From JBBSOW01 sp038259365 (GTDB lineage: Bacteria > Actinomycetota > Actinomycetes > Propionibacteriales > Propionibacteriaceae): DNA of 64,000 nucleotides. This document shows, piece after piece, positions 19,839 to 29,231 of this stretch (its first letter is position 1; each line of letters opens with the position of its first letter). Below the pieces are notes generated by a model, which was given only the letters and a program-made list of their open reading frames with translations, did no database searches and was not told the origin of the DNA. The position numbers were made by a program, and so were the translations under genes. The stretch covers positions 41,594 to 105,593 of the forward strand of contig JBBSOW010000001.1 in assembly GCA_038259365.1 (NCBI GenBank). Reading direction: 5' to 3'.

Positions 19839-22417
19839 CGAGCGACCTGCCTGTTCATCTCCCAGCTCGGCACCAACGAGCGCTGTTGGGGCTTGCGGGC
19901 GAAGTGGGTGATGGTGCACCGATCGGCCAGGTCGCGGAGCCGTTCGGTCACCGAGGCGAGCATCCGCTGGAGCGGTTGGCGGCCGTCCGCGCAGAGCCTC
20001 TCGGCGTCGGCCTCGCGTAGTTCGGCGTTGAGCGGGCCCACTGCCGCGGCCAGGGTCTCGTCGCCGATGAGGCCGAGGTCCTCGACGAGCCGATCCAGCT
20101 GATAGGCGATCGAACGGGGGTTGGTGCGGTCCAACAGCAGTAGCTCCGTAGCGGATTCGGCCGGGGCGGCCGGCCCCGACCCCGACGTGGTTCGCCGCCG
20201 GTGAGTGATGACGCTCACCCCGGTTTGCAGCACGGCCTCGGTGATCTGTCCGTCGATCACCGGGGCGCGCTCGAACGCAATGGTGGCGCTCAAGACGGCC
20301 GCGGTCTGCAGGGCTCGCTCCAGCCGGGCGCCAGCGTCGATGAAGCCCCAGCTGGGATCGCGCACCATCCCTTGGGCCATGATCCCGGCGAAGGCCATCA
20401 GGGATTCCAGGACCCGAGCGATCTGCGGCTGCAACTGGGACTCGTCGGGCCGGATGTCGGCCAGGGTCCGCTCGAGGCGGCCCAGCACGATCCAGGTGTC
20501 CAGCGAGAGCTGATCGCGGACCTGCTGGGATCCGGCCACCAGGCGGGAGATGGCGTAGGCGACGCTGCCGGGGTTATCCGCGTCCACGACGAGCTCGCGC
20601 AGCGGGGACAGCGGATCGGCCAGCCGCTCTTCGGCGCCGGGGCCGAGGAAGCCGGGATAGCTCGTCGTGACTTGCGTGACGGCCCGCAGCAACGTGGTCA
20701 TGGCCGAGTGGCCGGGGGACCCCGGACGGTTGCCGTAGTCCTCCACCAGATCGTCGGCGACGGCGACGAGCCGGGCGGTGCCCTCCGCGCGCTCGGCGTA
20801 GCGGCCCATCCAGAACAGGTTCTCGGCGATGCGCGGTACCAGCCCAAGCCCGGTGGGCAGGCTGACCTGGGCCAGGCGTCGGCGGGAGCGGCCGACCTCG
20901 GGAACGCGTTCGACGTCGCCGACGGCCCCGGGCTGTAGAACCCAGACGTCCTTGGCCAACGCACCGCAGGAGTTGGAGATCACGTACTGATCACCGGAAG
21001 CGGCGACCCGCCCAAGGCCGCCGGGCATGAACTCGTACCCGTTATCGGTGGCGACGCCGAAGGTCCGCAGGACCAGCCGCCGGGGTGCGAGCCCGCCGGG
21101 GGTCACGGTGGGTGCTGTGGAGGTTTCCTGGGGGTCTTGTCCGCACCAGCTCAGCGGGTCGGCCCTGATCCGGCGGGCCAAGGCGTCGCGTTGGCCCGCG
21201 TCGAGTTGCCAGCCGACGATGCCCGGTTGCCCCTCTTCTCGAGACAGCGGCTTGATCACGAGCTTGTCCAGGTGGGTCAGCACGTGGTGGCGCTGGATGG
21301 GATCCCCACACCACCAGGTTTGGGCCGACTCCAGCAGCAGGTCCTCGCCGAGCAGCTCGCGGGCCGCGGCCGAGAGGTAGGGCAGCAAGGCTGGGCTCTC
21401 GAGCACCCCGGACCCGATCGGGTTGGTGACCGCCACCCGGTTTCGGCGAGCGGCGTCGATAAGCCCCGGTAGCCCGAGCCGGGATTCAGCGCGCAGCTCC
21501 AGCGGATCGCACCAGTCAGAATCGACGCGGCGGTAGATGACGTCGACCGGATCGAACCGGTTGGTGGCCCGTAACCAGATCCGGCCGTCCTTGGAGATGA
21601 GATCGTCGGCCTCGACCAGGGGGACGCCCATCAGCATCGCGGTGAACGCCTGATCGAAGGCCGTCTCGGCGGCGGCGCCGGGGGAGAGCAGCACGGTGCG
21701 GGGCTGCTCCACCTCGCTGGGGGCGCTGGCCTGCAGGCTGTCGGTCACGGTGTGGAAGAAGTTGCGCAGCCGGGCCAGGTTGGACGAGCGGTGCAGCCCG
21801 GCCAACACCCGGTTGGTGATGCGTCGGTTCGCCATGGCGTAACCGGCCCCCGACGGGGCTTGGCTGCGATCCGACAGCACCCGCCACGATCCGTCCCCGC
21901 CGCGCGCCAGGTCGCTGGAGGTCAGCACCAGCTGGTGAGGCCCGGTGATGCGGATGCCGTCGGCTTGGCGAATGAAACCCGGATGCCCGAGCACGATCTC
22001 GGCCGGCACGATGCGCGCCCTCAGCAACCGTCTCGGACCGTACAGGTCGGTGAAGATGGCGTCCAACAACCGCGAGCGCTGCTCCAACCCGGCCTCGAGG
22101 CTGTGCCACTGCGGGGCGTCGATGATGACCGGCAGCGGATCGAGCGCCCACTTCCGGGCCTGCAATCCCGCCTCGGTGCTCCCGTAGGTGATGCCGTCGT
22201 CGCGGACGTAGCGCCGGGCTTCGGCGTGGGCGAGCTTCAGACCGGTGTCCCCGAGGCGTTCGATGCTCGCGGCCAGGGCGGCGCTGGCCGCCCGCGGGAG
22301 CCCATCGACGATGAGCTCGTCGACCCCCGGCGCCGCGATCTGCCCGTGGCGAGCGGACTCGAGTTCGGCACGGTAACCGTCGAGGACGGAGCTACCGAGC
22401 GCGGGGGCTACAGACAC
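19835..22417 (-). CDS. Circularly permuted ATP-grasp fused to an alpha-E domain
   Basis: An 860-residue fusion. The first 500 residues are a circularly permuted ATP-grasp domain (WALDPLPVIIDAPQWHSLE, PRTVLLSPGAAAETAF, NPIGSGVLESPALLPYL, and KLVIKPLSREEGQPGIVG), predicted to ligate a carboxylate to an amine with ATP. Residues about 530-860 are the helical alpha-E (DUF403) domain, opening ENLFWMGRYAERAEGTARLV. These are often separate genes; here they are one. GTG at 22417 is chosen because the upstream gene ends at 22432 and no earlier in-frame start is better. Its stop overlaps the start of the transglutaminase gene. Confidence 0.85.
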   Translation of the reverse strand: MSVAPALGSSVLDGYRAELESARHGQIAAPGVDELIVDGLPRAASAALAASIERLGDTGLKLAHAEARRYVRDDGITYGSTEAGLQARKWALDPLPVIIDAPQWHSLEAGLEQRSRLLDAIFTDLYGPRRLLRARIVPAEIVLGHPGFIRQADGIRITGPHQLVLTSSDLARGGDGSWRVLSDRSQAPSGAGYAMANRRITNRVLAGLHRSSNLARLRNFFHTVTDSLQASAPSEVEQPRTVLLSPGAAAETAFDQAFTAMLMGVPLVEADDLISKDGRIWLRATNRFDPVDVIYRRVDSDWCDPLELRAESRLGLPGLIDAARRNRVAVTNPIGSGVLESPALLPYLSAAARELLGEDLLLESAQTWWCGDPIQRHHVLTHLDKLVIKPLSREEGQPGIVGWQLDAGQRDALARRIRADPLSWCGQDPQETSTAPTVTPGGLAPRRLVLRTFGVATDNGYEFMPGGLGRVAASGDQYVISNSCGALAKDVWVLQPGAVGDVERVPEVGRSRRRLAQVSLPTGLGLVPRIAENLFWMGRYAERAEGTARLVAVADDLVEDYGNRPGSPGHSAMTTLLRAVTQVTTSYPGFLGPGAEERLADPLSPLRELVVDADNPGSVAYAISRLVAGSQQVRDQLSLDTWIVLGRLERTLADIRPDESQLQPQIARVLESLMAFAGIMAQGMVRDPSWGFIDAGARLERALQTAAVLSATIAFERAPVIDGQITEAVLQTGVSVITHRRRTTSGSGPAAPAESATELLLLDRTNPRSIAYQLDRLVEDLGLIGDETLAAAVGPLNAELREADAERLCADGRQPLQRMLASVTERLRDLADRCTITHFARKPQQRSLVPSWEMNRQVAR

Positions 22418-22431
22418 CGAACCGACTCTAT

Positions 22432-25400
22432 CTAGCCGCGCTCGCCGGGCAGGAATCGACGCAGGTCCAGCGTGGATGGGAATTCCTCGCCGGGGACCCC
22501 GAGCAGCGAGTTGGCCTGGGGCCAGCGGCTGAGATCCACCGGGCCGACGGTATGGCCGAGGGTGGAAAAGCGCGAGGCGCGCCGCGATTCGGCGGCCATG
22601 GCGTTCACCGGGAAGTCCTCGTAGCTGCGCCCGCCCGGGTGCACGACGTGGTAGGTGAACCCGCCGAGCGAGCGGGAGTTCCACCGGTCCACGACATCGA
22701 ACACCAGCGGCGAATGCACCCCGATGGTGGGGTGCAGGGCCGAGGGGGGTGCCCAGGCACGAAAGCGCACGCCGCCCACCTGGTGGCCCGGGGAGCCACC
22801 GATGCCGTTGGGCGCCGAGCCCCAGCTTGAGCCGGCGGCGGCCCTCATCGGGATCGGCACCCCGTTGCAGGTCAGGACGTGCCGGCCCTCGATCATGCCC
22901 TCGGCCGCCACCTGGACCCGCTCCACCGAGGAATCGACGTAGCGCGACGTGCCGCTGAGCCCGATCTCCTCGCCGAGCACGTTCCACGGCTCGATCCCCT
23001 GCCGCAGCTCGAGGTGCACCCCGGCGATGTCGGCCTCCCCGAGGCGGGGGAAGCGGAACTCCAAGAAGGGCTCGAACCAACTCTCCTCCAAGCGCGGGGC
23101 GCCGTCCCCGAGAGCCTCGACGAGGTAGCGGTTGAGGTCGGCGACGACGTCGCGCAGGTCGGCGGCGGCGTAGGAGGGCAGCAGGAACCGGTCGTGCAGC
23201 CGGGCGCCCCAGCGCACCAGGGATCCGGTGTGGGGCTCGTCCCAGAACTTCAGCACCAGCGTCCGCACGAGCAGGGCCTGCACCAGCGACATCCGCGGAT
23301 GCGGCGGCATCTCGAAGCCGCGCAGCTCGAGGAGGCCAAGCCGGCCGCGATCGGTGTCGGGGCTGTACAACTTGTCGATGCAGAACTCGGAGCGGTGGGT
23401 GTTGCCGGTCAGGTCCGTGAGCAGGTGACGCAGCAGCCGGTCGACCAGCCACGGCGGGGACTTGAGCTGGCGGGCGCGGCGCTCCCGATAGCTCTCGTCG
23501 CGGCGCTTGTCCTGGGCCAGAAACCGGCCCAGATCGGAGATCTCCCCGCCGGTGGTGCGGGCCAGCTCGTCGAAGGCGATCTCGAGTTCGTAGAGGGTCT
23601 CGTGGCGGCCCTCGTCGACGCGCGGCGCCTGGCTCGTGGGGCCGATGAAGCGCCCCGAGAAGACGTAGGACAGGGCGGGGTGGTGCTGCCAATAGGTGAG
23701 CATGCTGCGCAGCAGGTCCGGCCGGCGCAGCATCGGCGATTGATCGGCGCTGGCCCCGCCGAGGGTGAAGTGGTTGCCGCCTCCGGTGCCGGTGTGGGTG
23801 CCGTCGACGTCGAACTTCTCGGTGCCCAACCGCACCTGGCGGGCGTCGGAGTACAGCGTGGTGGTCAGCTCGCTGAGCTCGGCCCAGCTCGCCGTGGGTT
23901 GCACGTTGACCTCGATGACGCCGGGATCGGGGGTCACCGAGAGCGAGGTGATCCGGTGATCCCCCGGCAGGCCGTACCCCTCCAGCACGACGGGCAGGCC
24001 AAGCGCTTTGGCCGAGCCCTCGACGGCGGCGACCAGCGCCAGCGCGTCCTCGACGTGGGTGAGCGGCGGCAGGAACACGAACAGGTGGCCCTCGCGCTCC
24101 TCGACGCACAGCGCCGTGCGGGGGGACTCGGCGATGTCGAACTGTTCCGCCGCGTCGGCACCCCTGGCGGCATCCGCGTACGACGGCAGCGTGCCGCGCT
24201 CGTCGAAGGGGGAGCGCTCGGGCTCCCACGGCGCCTCGGTCCAGGCCAGCGAGCTGAGCGGCAACCGCATGCCCATGGTCGAGGCGCCCGGGGTGAGGAT
24301 GACGTGCCGGCGCCGCATCCGCCACTGGGCGGTGCCCCACCCCTCGCCGCCGGGGTTGCGGAAGAGCGGGACGATCCAGCCCTGCGGGGTGGAGAGAGCC
24401 CTCTCGGGTCGTTCGTCGGCGAGCTGCTCCTCGTCCAGCGCGGCGGCCAGCCCGGCGCGCGCGGCGGCGTCGGCGTTGTGCGGATTGTTGGGATCGAGGT
24501 CGTCGGGCCGTTCCTCCCCGGCGGGGCGACGTGCCTCCTCCAGCAGCCGGGCGAGAGGGTCCTCGAAGGCGGGCACGGTGAACGCGGCGGGAACGCCCGT
24601 GCGGGCGGCGATCCCGAGCGCGAGATCGCGGATCGCGTTGGCGGCGCGCTCCGAGCCCGGTTCGAGCACCGGTTCGCCCCACGGGTTGTCTAACAGGTCC
24701 TGATCGGCCCAGATCGTCTCACCGTCGCCGCGCCAGAGCAGGCTGATCGACCAGCGAGGCAGCGGCTCTCCGGGGTACCACTTGCCCTGCCCGTGATGCA
24801 CGAGGCCCTTCGGGGCCCAGCGGCGCCGCAGGCGGGCGGCGAGCTGGTGGGCGAGTTCGCGCTTCTCCGGGCCGTCGGCGGCCGACTGCCACTGGGCCGA
24901 GGCCATGTCGTCCACCGAGACGAAGGTCGGCTCCCCGCCCATCGTCAGCCGCACGTCCAAAGCGTCCAGACGCTCGTCGACCACCCTCCCGAGCGCGTCG
25001 ACGCGAGCCCACTGCTCCTCGCTGTAGGGCAGGGTGACCCGGGCGTCCTCGTAGACGCGCGACACCCGGTTGACGAACGCCATCTCCACCCCGACCGGGG
25101 CCGTGGCGCCGGAGATCGGGGCCGCTGAGGACGGGTGCGGGGTGGCCGAGAGCGGGATGTGGCCCTCGGCGGCGAACAGGCCCGAGGTGGCGTCAAGCCC
25201 GATCCAGCCGGCCCCGGGGACGTACACCTCGGCCCAGGCGTGCAGATCGGTGAAGTCCTCTGCCGGGCCGGACGGCCCCTCCACGGCGGCGATGTCGGCG
25301 GTGAGCTGGACGAGGTAGCCGGAGACGAAGCGGGCGGCCAGGCCGAGCTGGCGCAGCACCGAGACGAGCAGCCAGGCGCTGTCGCGGCAGGAACCCAGGC

Positions 25401-25977
25401 GGGCGCTCAGGGTGTGATCTGGGCTCTGGACTCCGGTTTCCATCCGCACGGTGTAGGCGATGTCGCGATTGACCAGGCCGTTGATCATGACGAGAAAGTC
25501 GACGATGCGCAGGCCGGCGTCGGGCAGCGAGACGTTCTCGGCCACCCACCGCCGAACCACCGGTCCCGGGCCGGCGCTCATGGTTGCAGAACCGTCGCCC
25601 CCGCCGTCCTCGGGGACGGGCTGGAGGTACGGCTCGAGCTCGCGGCGCAGGTCATCGGGATAGCAGAACGGGAACGTCTCGGCGTAATCCTCGACGAAGA
25701 AGTCGAACGGGTTGATGGTGCTCATGTCGGCCACGACGTTGACCAGGATGTCCAGCTCGGAGACCGGCTCGGGGAAGACCAGCCGGGCCATCCAGTTGCC
25801 GAACGGGTCCTGTTGCCAGTTGAGGAAGTGCTCGCGAGGGCTCACCTGCAGCGAATACGATTGGATCGGCGTGCGCGAGTGGGCAGCGGGCCGCAGCCGC
25901 ACCGTGTGGGGATACACCTTGACCGGCTCGTCGAAGCGGTAGGTGGTCCGGTGCTCGATTGCCACGCGTATGGTCAC
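22432..25977 (-). CDS. Large transglutaminase with DUF2126 domain
   Basis: An 1181-residue protein, first gene of the operon. Residues 1-110 form a transglutaminase N-terminal domain (IEHRTTYRFDEPVKVYPHTV). Residues about 165-265 form the core, with Cys in LGSCRDSAWLLV, His in DLHAWAEVYVPG and Asp in GLDATSGLF. The remaining 900 residues are the DUF2126 region (LTMGGEPTFVSVDD, GGNHFTLGGA, FCIDKLYSPD), always linked to this system and thought to hold a glutamine-synthetase-like ligase fold. The GTG at 25977 is the only good start. It lies 43 bp from the SnoaL gene that follows on the same strand. Confidence 0.87.
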   Translation of the reverse strand: MTIRVAIEHRTTYRFDEPVKVYPHTVRLRPAAHSRTPIQSYSLQVSPREHFLNWQQDPFGNWMARLVFPEPVSELDILVNVVADMSTINPFDFFVEDYAETFPFCYPDDLRRELEPYLQPVPEDGGGDGSATMSAGPGPVVRRWVAENVSLPDAGLRIVDFLVMINGLVNRDIAYTVRMETGVQSPDHTLSARLGSCRDSAWLLVSVLRQLGLAARFVSGYLVQLTADIAAVEGPSGPAEDFTDLHAWAEVYVPGAGWIGLDATSGLFAAEGHIPLSATPHPSSAAPISGATAPVGVEMAFVNRVSRVYEDARVTLPYSEEQWARVDALGRVVDERLDALDVRLTMGGEPTFVSVDDMASAQWQSAADGPEKRELAHQLAARLRRRWAPKGLVHHGQGKWYPGEPLPRWSISLLWRGDGETIWADQDLLDNPWGEPVLEPGSERAANAIRDLALGIAARTGVPAAFTVPAFEDPLARLLEEARRPAGEERPDDLDPNNPHNADAAARAGLAAALDEEQLADERPERALSTPQGWIVPLFRNPGGEGWGTAQWRMRRRHVILTPGASTMGMRLPLSSLAWTEAPWEPERSPFDERGTLPSYADAARGADAAEQFDIAESPRTALCVEEREGHLFVFLPPLTHVEDALALVAAVEGSAKALGLPVVLEGYGLPGDHRITSLSVTPDPGVIEVNVQPTASWAELSELTTTLYSDARQVRLGTEKFDVDGTHTGTGGGNHFTLGGASADQSPMLRRPDLLRSMLTYWQHHPALSYVFSGRFIGPTSQAPRVDEGRHETLYELEIAFDELARTTGGEISDLGRFLAQDKRRDESYRERRARQLKSPPWLVDRLLRHLLTDLTGNTHRSEFCIDKLYSPDTDRGRLGLLELRGFEMPPHPRMSLVQALLVRTLVLKFWDEPHTGSLVRWGARLHDRFLLPSYAAADLRDVVADLNRYLVEALGDGAPRLEESWFEPFLEFRFPRLGEADIAGVHLELRQGIEPWNVLGEEIGLSGTSRYVDSSVERVQVAAEGMIEGRHVLTCNGVPIPMRAAAGSSWGSAPNGIGGSPGHQVGGVRFRAWAPPSALHPTIGVHSPLVFDVVDRWNSRSLGGFTYHVVHPGGRSYEDFPVNAMAAESRRASRFSTLGHTVGPVDLSRWPQANSLLGVPGEEFPSTLDLRRFLPGERG

Positions 25978-26019
25978 ACGCCGAACCCTACTGTCTCCAC
26001 CGCCCCGGCCAATCCGGAC

Positions 26020-27000
26020 TCAGTAGATGTTGCCGCTCATCAGCGGCTCGTCACCGCGGCGCAGCGCGATCTGGGTGCGCAGGGCGATCTCGTCGTAGAG
26101 CCGGACCTCGCGCACGATCTTGCCCTCGCGCACGATGAACTGGGAGATGCCCAGCACCTCAACCGGAGAGAGGGTGAGTGGACCCAGCCTCGGGATTCCG
26201 TTGTAGACACCCGTCAACTTCCAGGTCACCGCCACCCGCCGTCCGGCGTACCGCTCGTCGTGGTTGGTGGCCACGTCGCGGATCTCGAAGGTGCCGCCGG
26301 GGAAGGGGGACAGCACGTCGAGCAGCGCCCGTCGGTACCCCTCCGGCCGAATGATCGTCCGGTAGCCGATGGTGTGCAGGGTGAGATCGCGAACGAAGAA
26401 CTTCTCCACCTCATCGAGCCGGCGTCCGTTCCACACCCGTTCGATCATGGCCAGACACAGCTCGACCTCCTCGCGGAAGTCGTCCGGCCGGGGACCGCTG
26501 TCGCCGATGCTGATCGGATCCTGCGGAGCCGGCTCGATGAAACTGCCGGTGTAACCGGGGAAGGCCCGCCCGCGCGCCACCTCGTCTGGGTCCTGCCCGA
26601 GCTGAAGGGCGATGGCCAGCGAATCGCGGACGACCCACTCTTGCTCCATCTGGCCGCGCCGATAGTGGCAGTTGGCGATCGTCCGCGAGAGGAAGTCATT
26701 GCCGGGGTCGGCCGAGAGCACCAGGTGCGAACTCAGGAAGGCGTCCTCGCCGCGGGCCTCCCAGATGATGTCTTCGGCCTGTCCGATCCGGTCGGGGGTC
26801 TGCGAGATCCGCATCAGCGTTCCCTCGATGACCTCCTCGCGTCCGACCGACGTCCCGTACGCGCCGTGCACGATCGAGTCCGGTGCGTAGTTGTCCTCGA
26901 TGTAGCCGATGGCCCTGTCCACCCAGATGAGGTCGGTGACCTCGCGGATGAAGTCGTCGGGGTCGGCGTAGGGCTGGTAGGCCACGGGGTCCAGAGTCAT
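26020..27000 (-). CDS. Double SnoaL/NTF2-like protein, paralogue A
   Basis: A 326-residue protein made of two NTF2-like (SnoaL-type) domains in tandem: residues about 1-150, opening YADPDDFIREVTDLIW and holding DSIVHGAYGTS, and about 170-315, opening ELCLAMIERVWNGRRLDEVE and holding PVEVLGISQFIVREGKIV. Members bind small hydrophobic or hydroxylated ligands and some are isomerases or dehydratases; none of the three here has a known reaction. ATG at 27000 has GAGGAAA eight bases upstream; the TTG at 27012 is less likely. It is the last gene of a leftward operon with the FAD oxidase and paralogue B, read from the operator at 29211. Confidence 0.75.
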   Translation of the reverse strand: MTLDPVAYQPYADPDDFIREVTDLIWVDRAIGYIEDNYAPDSIVHGAYGTSVGREEVIEGTLMRISQTPDRIGQAEDIIWEARGEDAFLSSHLVLSADPGNDFLSRTIANCHYRRGQMEQEWVVRDSLAIALQLGQDPDEVARGRAFPGYTGSFIEPAPQDPISIGDSGPRPDDFREEVELCLAMIERVWNGRRLDEVEKFFVRDLTLHTIGYRTIIRPEGYRRALLDVLSPFPGGTFEIRDVATNHDERYAGRRVAVTWKLTGVYNGIPRLGPLTLSPVEVLGISQFIVREGKIVREVRLYDEIALRTQIALRRGDEPLMSGNIY

Positions 27001-27042
27001 TGGTTTCCTCAATTCGGTGCTGCGAGTTGGCGGATGAGCCGA

Positions 27043-28161
27043 TCAGGCGGCGGAGCGCCGCGGAAGCAGCGCAAAACGGTCGGAGCCGAACTCGTCGCTG
27101 AGGGCGAGATCGGCCAGCAGCTCACCCAGTACGGGAGCGAACTTGGCCCCGTGGCCCGAGCATGGGGAGGCCACCACGATTCCCCCCATGCGGTCCAGGA
27201 CGAAGTCCCTGTCGTCGGTGGTGGTGTAGAGGCAGGTGATCTCCGCCGCCACCTCCCCGACCAACCCGGGCAACCAGCGCCGAACGTAGGCCACCATCCG
27301 CTCTCGTGAGCCCGCATCGACGACGTAGTCGCGGCCGGCCGCCGTGGTGATCGTGCCCCGCTCGTGCTCGCCGATCTTGAACGCCGGCGCGGCACCGCCG
27401 TCGCTGCCCGAGGGCAGCGCGTAGATCTCGTCGCCGCAGGTGTGGATGAGCACCGGCCACTCGATCTCGGGTCGACGGCGAACGAAGTGGAACACCTGCT
27501 GCTGGGTGACCGTGATGGTGGGAAGGCGAGAGGCGATGTCGGGGGGAAGCAGATCCGGCACCCAACCACCGGCCGCGACGACCACCCGGCGCGCTCGAAT
27601 GGTCTGCCGGCCCGTGCGTACCGCGACGGCGTCGACCCCTTGTTCGATGTTGGTCACGGGGGTGTTTTCGCTGAGGTTGACGTTTCGCGCCTTGGCCCCG
27701 GCCAGCAGTGCCCGCACCGCGGCGTCGGCGTCGATGACCCCCGACTGCGGGGTGAACAGCACCGGGCCCTCGAAGCGCATGCCCGGCCAGCGCGCCTCGG
27801 CGGCACCGGCCGTGAGCATCTCGGACGGCACGTCGAGTTCGCGGAACGTCTTCTCGATCTGCTCGAGGCCGCGGTCCGGCCCATGGTCGATCCCCCCGGT
27901 TCGCCGCAGCAACGGCTCGCCGTGCTCCGAACCCAACTCGGCCCATAGCTTCTCGGCCCGGCCCGTGAGGCTCACGTACTCCGCCTGCGGGTAAGCGCGT
28001 CGAAAGATCCGCGAGGATCCGTGCGAACTGCCCGCCTGGTGGCCCACCTCGTGGCTTTCCACCACGTGCGCGTCGACCCCGCGCTTGGCCAGGGCCCACG
28101 CCGTGGCGCTACCGGCCAGGCCGGCCCCGATCACCAGCACGTCGACATCGAACTCGCTCAT
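27043..28161 (-). CDS. Monomeric sarcosine-oxidase-like FAD oxidoreductase
   Basis: This 372-residue DAO-family flavoenzyme has the Rossmann motif VLVIGAGLAGSATAWALAKR at residues 8-27 and the sequence GHQAGSSHGSSRIFR (about 39-53), where the monomeric sarcosine oxidase / N-methyltryptophan oxidase group attaches or contacts FAD. Further marks are AAGGWVPDLL and, near the C-terminus, SPCSGHGAKFAPVLGE, whose Cys matches the position of the covalent FAD link in that group. It oxidises an amine or a secondary alcohol on a small acid. The ATG shares one base with the stop of SnoaL B (TGATG), and SnoaL A follows after 42 bp. Confidence 0.82.
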   Translation of the reverse strand: MSEFDVDVLVIGAGLAGSATAWALAKRGVDAHVVESHEVGHQAGSSHGSSRIFRRAYPQAEYVSLTGRAEKLWAELGSEHGEPLLRRTGGIDHGPDRGLEQIEKTFRELDVPSEMLTAGAAEARWPGMRFEGPVLFTPQSGVIDADAAVRALLAGAKARNVNLSENTPVTNIEQGVDAVAVRTGRQTIRARRVVVAAGGWVPDLLPPDIASRLPTITVTQQQVFHFVRRRPEIEWPVLIHTCGDEIYALPSGSDGGAAPAFKIGEHERGTITTAAGRDYVVDAGSRERMVAYVRRWLPGLVGEVAAEITCLYTTTDDRDFVLDRMGGIVVASPCSGHGAKFAPVLGELLADLALSDEFGSDRFALLPRRSAA

Positions 28162-29189
28162 CAGGCCCCGCCGAGCGGCAGGTCGGCGGTGTCGGACAAC
28201 GGTTGATCGCCCCGCGCATGAGCGATCTGCGCCATCACCGCGATCTCGTCGAAGACGCGCCACTCGTGCACGATCCGGCCGCCCCGGAACAAAAACTGCG
28301 AGGCGCCGAGGATCTCGACGGGGGAGTGGGTCAGGGCGCCGTAGAGCGGGGCGCCGCTGTAGGTTCCGGCCAGCCGCCACAGCACGCTGGCTCGGGTGCC
28401 GCGCTCGGGCTGGGTGCTCACCGCGATATCGCGCACCTCGATGGTGGCGTCGGGGAAGGGGGCCAGCATCTGGATGAGGTCGATCTGGTAGCTGCGGTGC
28501 CGGGTCCGGGTCCGGCCACGGGTGGTTTGGAGGAACACGTGGGGGTGGAGGAAGTCGCCGACGCTCTCCAGGTGTCTGCCGTGCCAGACCCGTTCGACGA
28601 ATTCCTTGACCGAGGTGGCTTCTGCCCGGTGGCTGTCCGGGCGCGGGCCGGACTCTCCGCGGGCCAGCACATCCCTCGGCGCCTCGGTCTCGAAGAGCCC
28701 GCCGGGGCCGGCGGTGAAGGCGAGCTGCCGGGCGATCTCGAACGGGTCGAGGCCGAGGGTGGCGACCACCCGGTACTCGTCGCGGACCACCCACTCCTCG
28801 ACCACCAGGTTCTCCTTGACCAGGCAGACGGCCAGGTGACGGGCCTCGACCTCGGCAACGCTGGGCGGCCCGTAGGCCAGCATCCCCTCCTGCTTGCCGT
28901 TGTGGAAGACCCGGTGGTGGCTGATGAAGGCGTCCCGTCCGCGGTCCTCGCAGATGACGTCCTCGGCGGTGCCGATTCGGTTCGGGAAGGCCGCCTTCTT
29001 CACCAGGGATTTGCGTAGCACCTCCTCCATGCCGCGGATCGGTCCGTACGCCCCGTGCACGACCATGTCGTCCGCGTAGTGCTCACCGAGGCGACCAAGG
29101 CCGAAATCGTCCCAGATGAGATCGGTCCAACCCTCGATGTAGTCCTCTGGACTGTCAAAGGGGGCGTAGGTCGCTGGTGACAAGGCCAT
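28161..29189 (-). CDS. Double SnoaL/NTF2-like protein, paralogue B
   Basis: This 342-residue relative of the proteins at 26020 and 37196 has the same order of motifs: FDSPEDYIEGWTDLIWDD, VVHGAYGPIRG, VVEEWVVRDEYRVV, FVERVWHGRHLESV and PVEILGASQFLFRGGRIV. It is the first gene of the leftward operon. ATG at 29189 is preceded by AGAGGAA. Only 42 bp separate it from the divergent reductase, and the palindrome GTATACGTATAC sits in that gap. Function is unknown. Confidence 0.75.
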   Translation of the reverse strand: MALSPATYAPFDSPEDYIEGWTDLIWDDFGLGRLGEHYADDMVVHGAYGPIRGMEEVLRKSLVKKAAFPNRIGTAEDVICEDRGRDAFISHHRVFHNGKQEGMLAYGPPSVAEVEARHLAVCLVKENLVVEEWVVRDEYRVVATLGLDPFEIARQLAFTAGPGGLFETEAPRDVLARGESGPRPDSHRAEATSVKEFVERVWHGRHLESVGDFLHPHVFLQTTRGRTRTRHRSYQIDLIQMLAPFPDATIEVRDIAVSTQPERGTRASVLWRLAGTYSGAPLYGALTHSPVEILGASQFLFRGGRIVHEWRVFDEIAVMAQIAHARGDQPLSDTADLPLGGA

Positions 29190-29210
29190 GCTGTTCCTCT
29201 CGCTAGTGGT

Positions 29211-29222
29211 GTATACGTATAC
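29211..29222. promoter_or_regulatory. LacI-type palindrome in the divergent promoter at 29.2 kb
   Basis: GTATACGTATAC is a perfect 12-bp palindrome between SnoaL B (starts 29189, leftward) and the reductase (starts 29232, rightward). Its centre ATACGTAT is shared with the palindromes at 34432, 34557 and 41884. The gap between the two genes is so short that a bound repressor would block both promoters. Confidence 0.6.
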
Positions 29223-29231
29223 CCTAGCCCT

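Noticed and set aside
22879..24693. Long open frame on the plus strand opposite the DUF2126 gene
   Set aside because: High-GC third positions keep opposite frames open; the minus-strand gene has clear family motifs and the plus frame has none.
25135..27309. Long open frame on the plus strand across two minus-strand genes
   Set aside because: It spans the ends of two well-supported genes and shows no domain.
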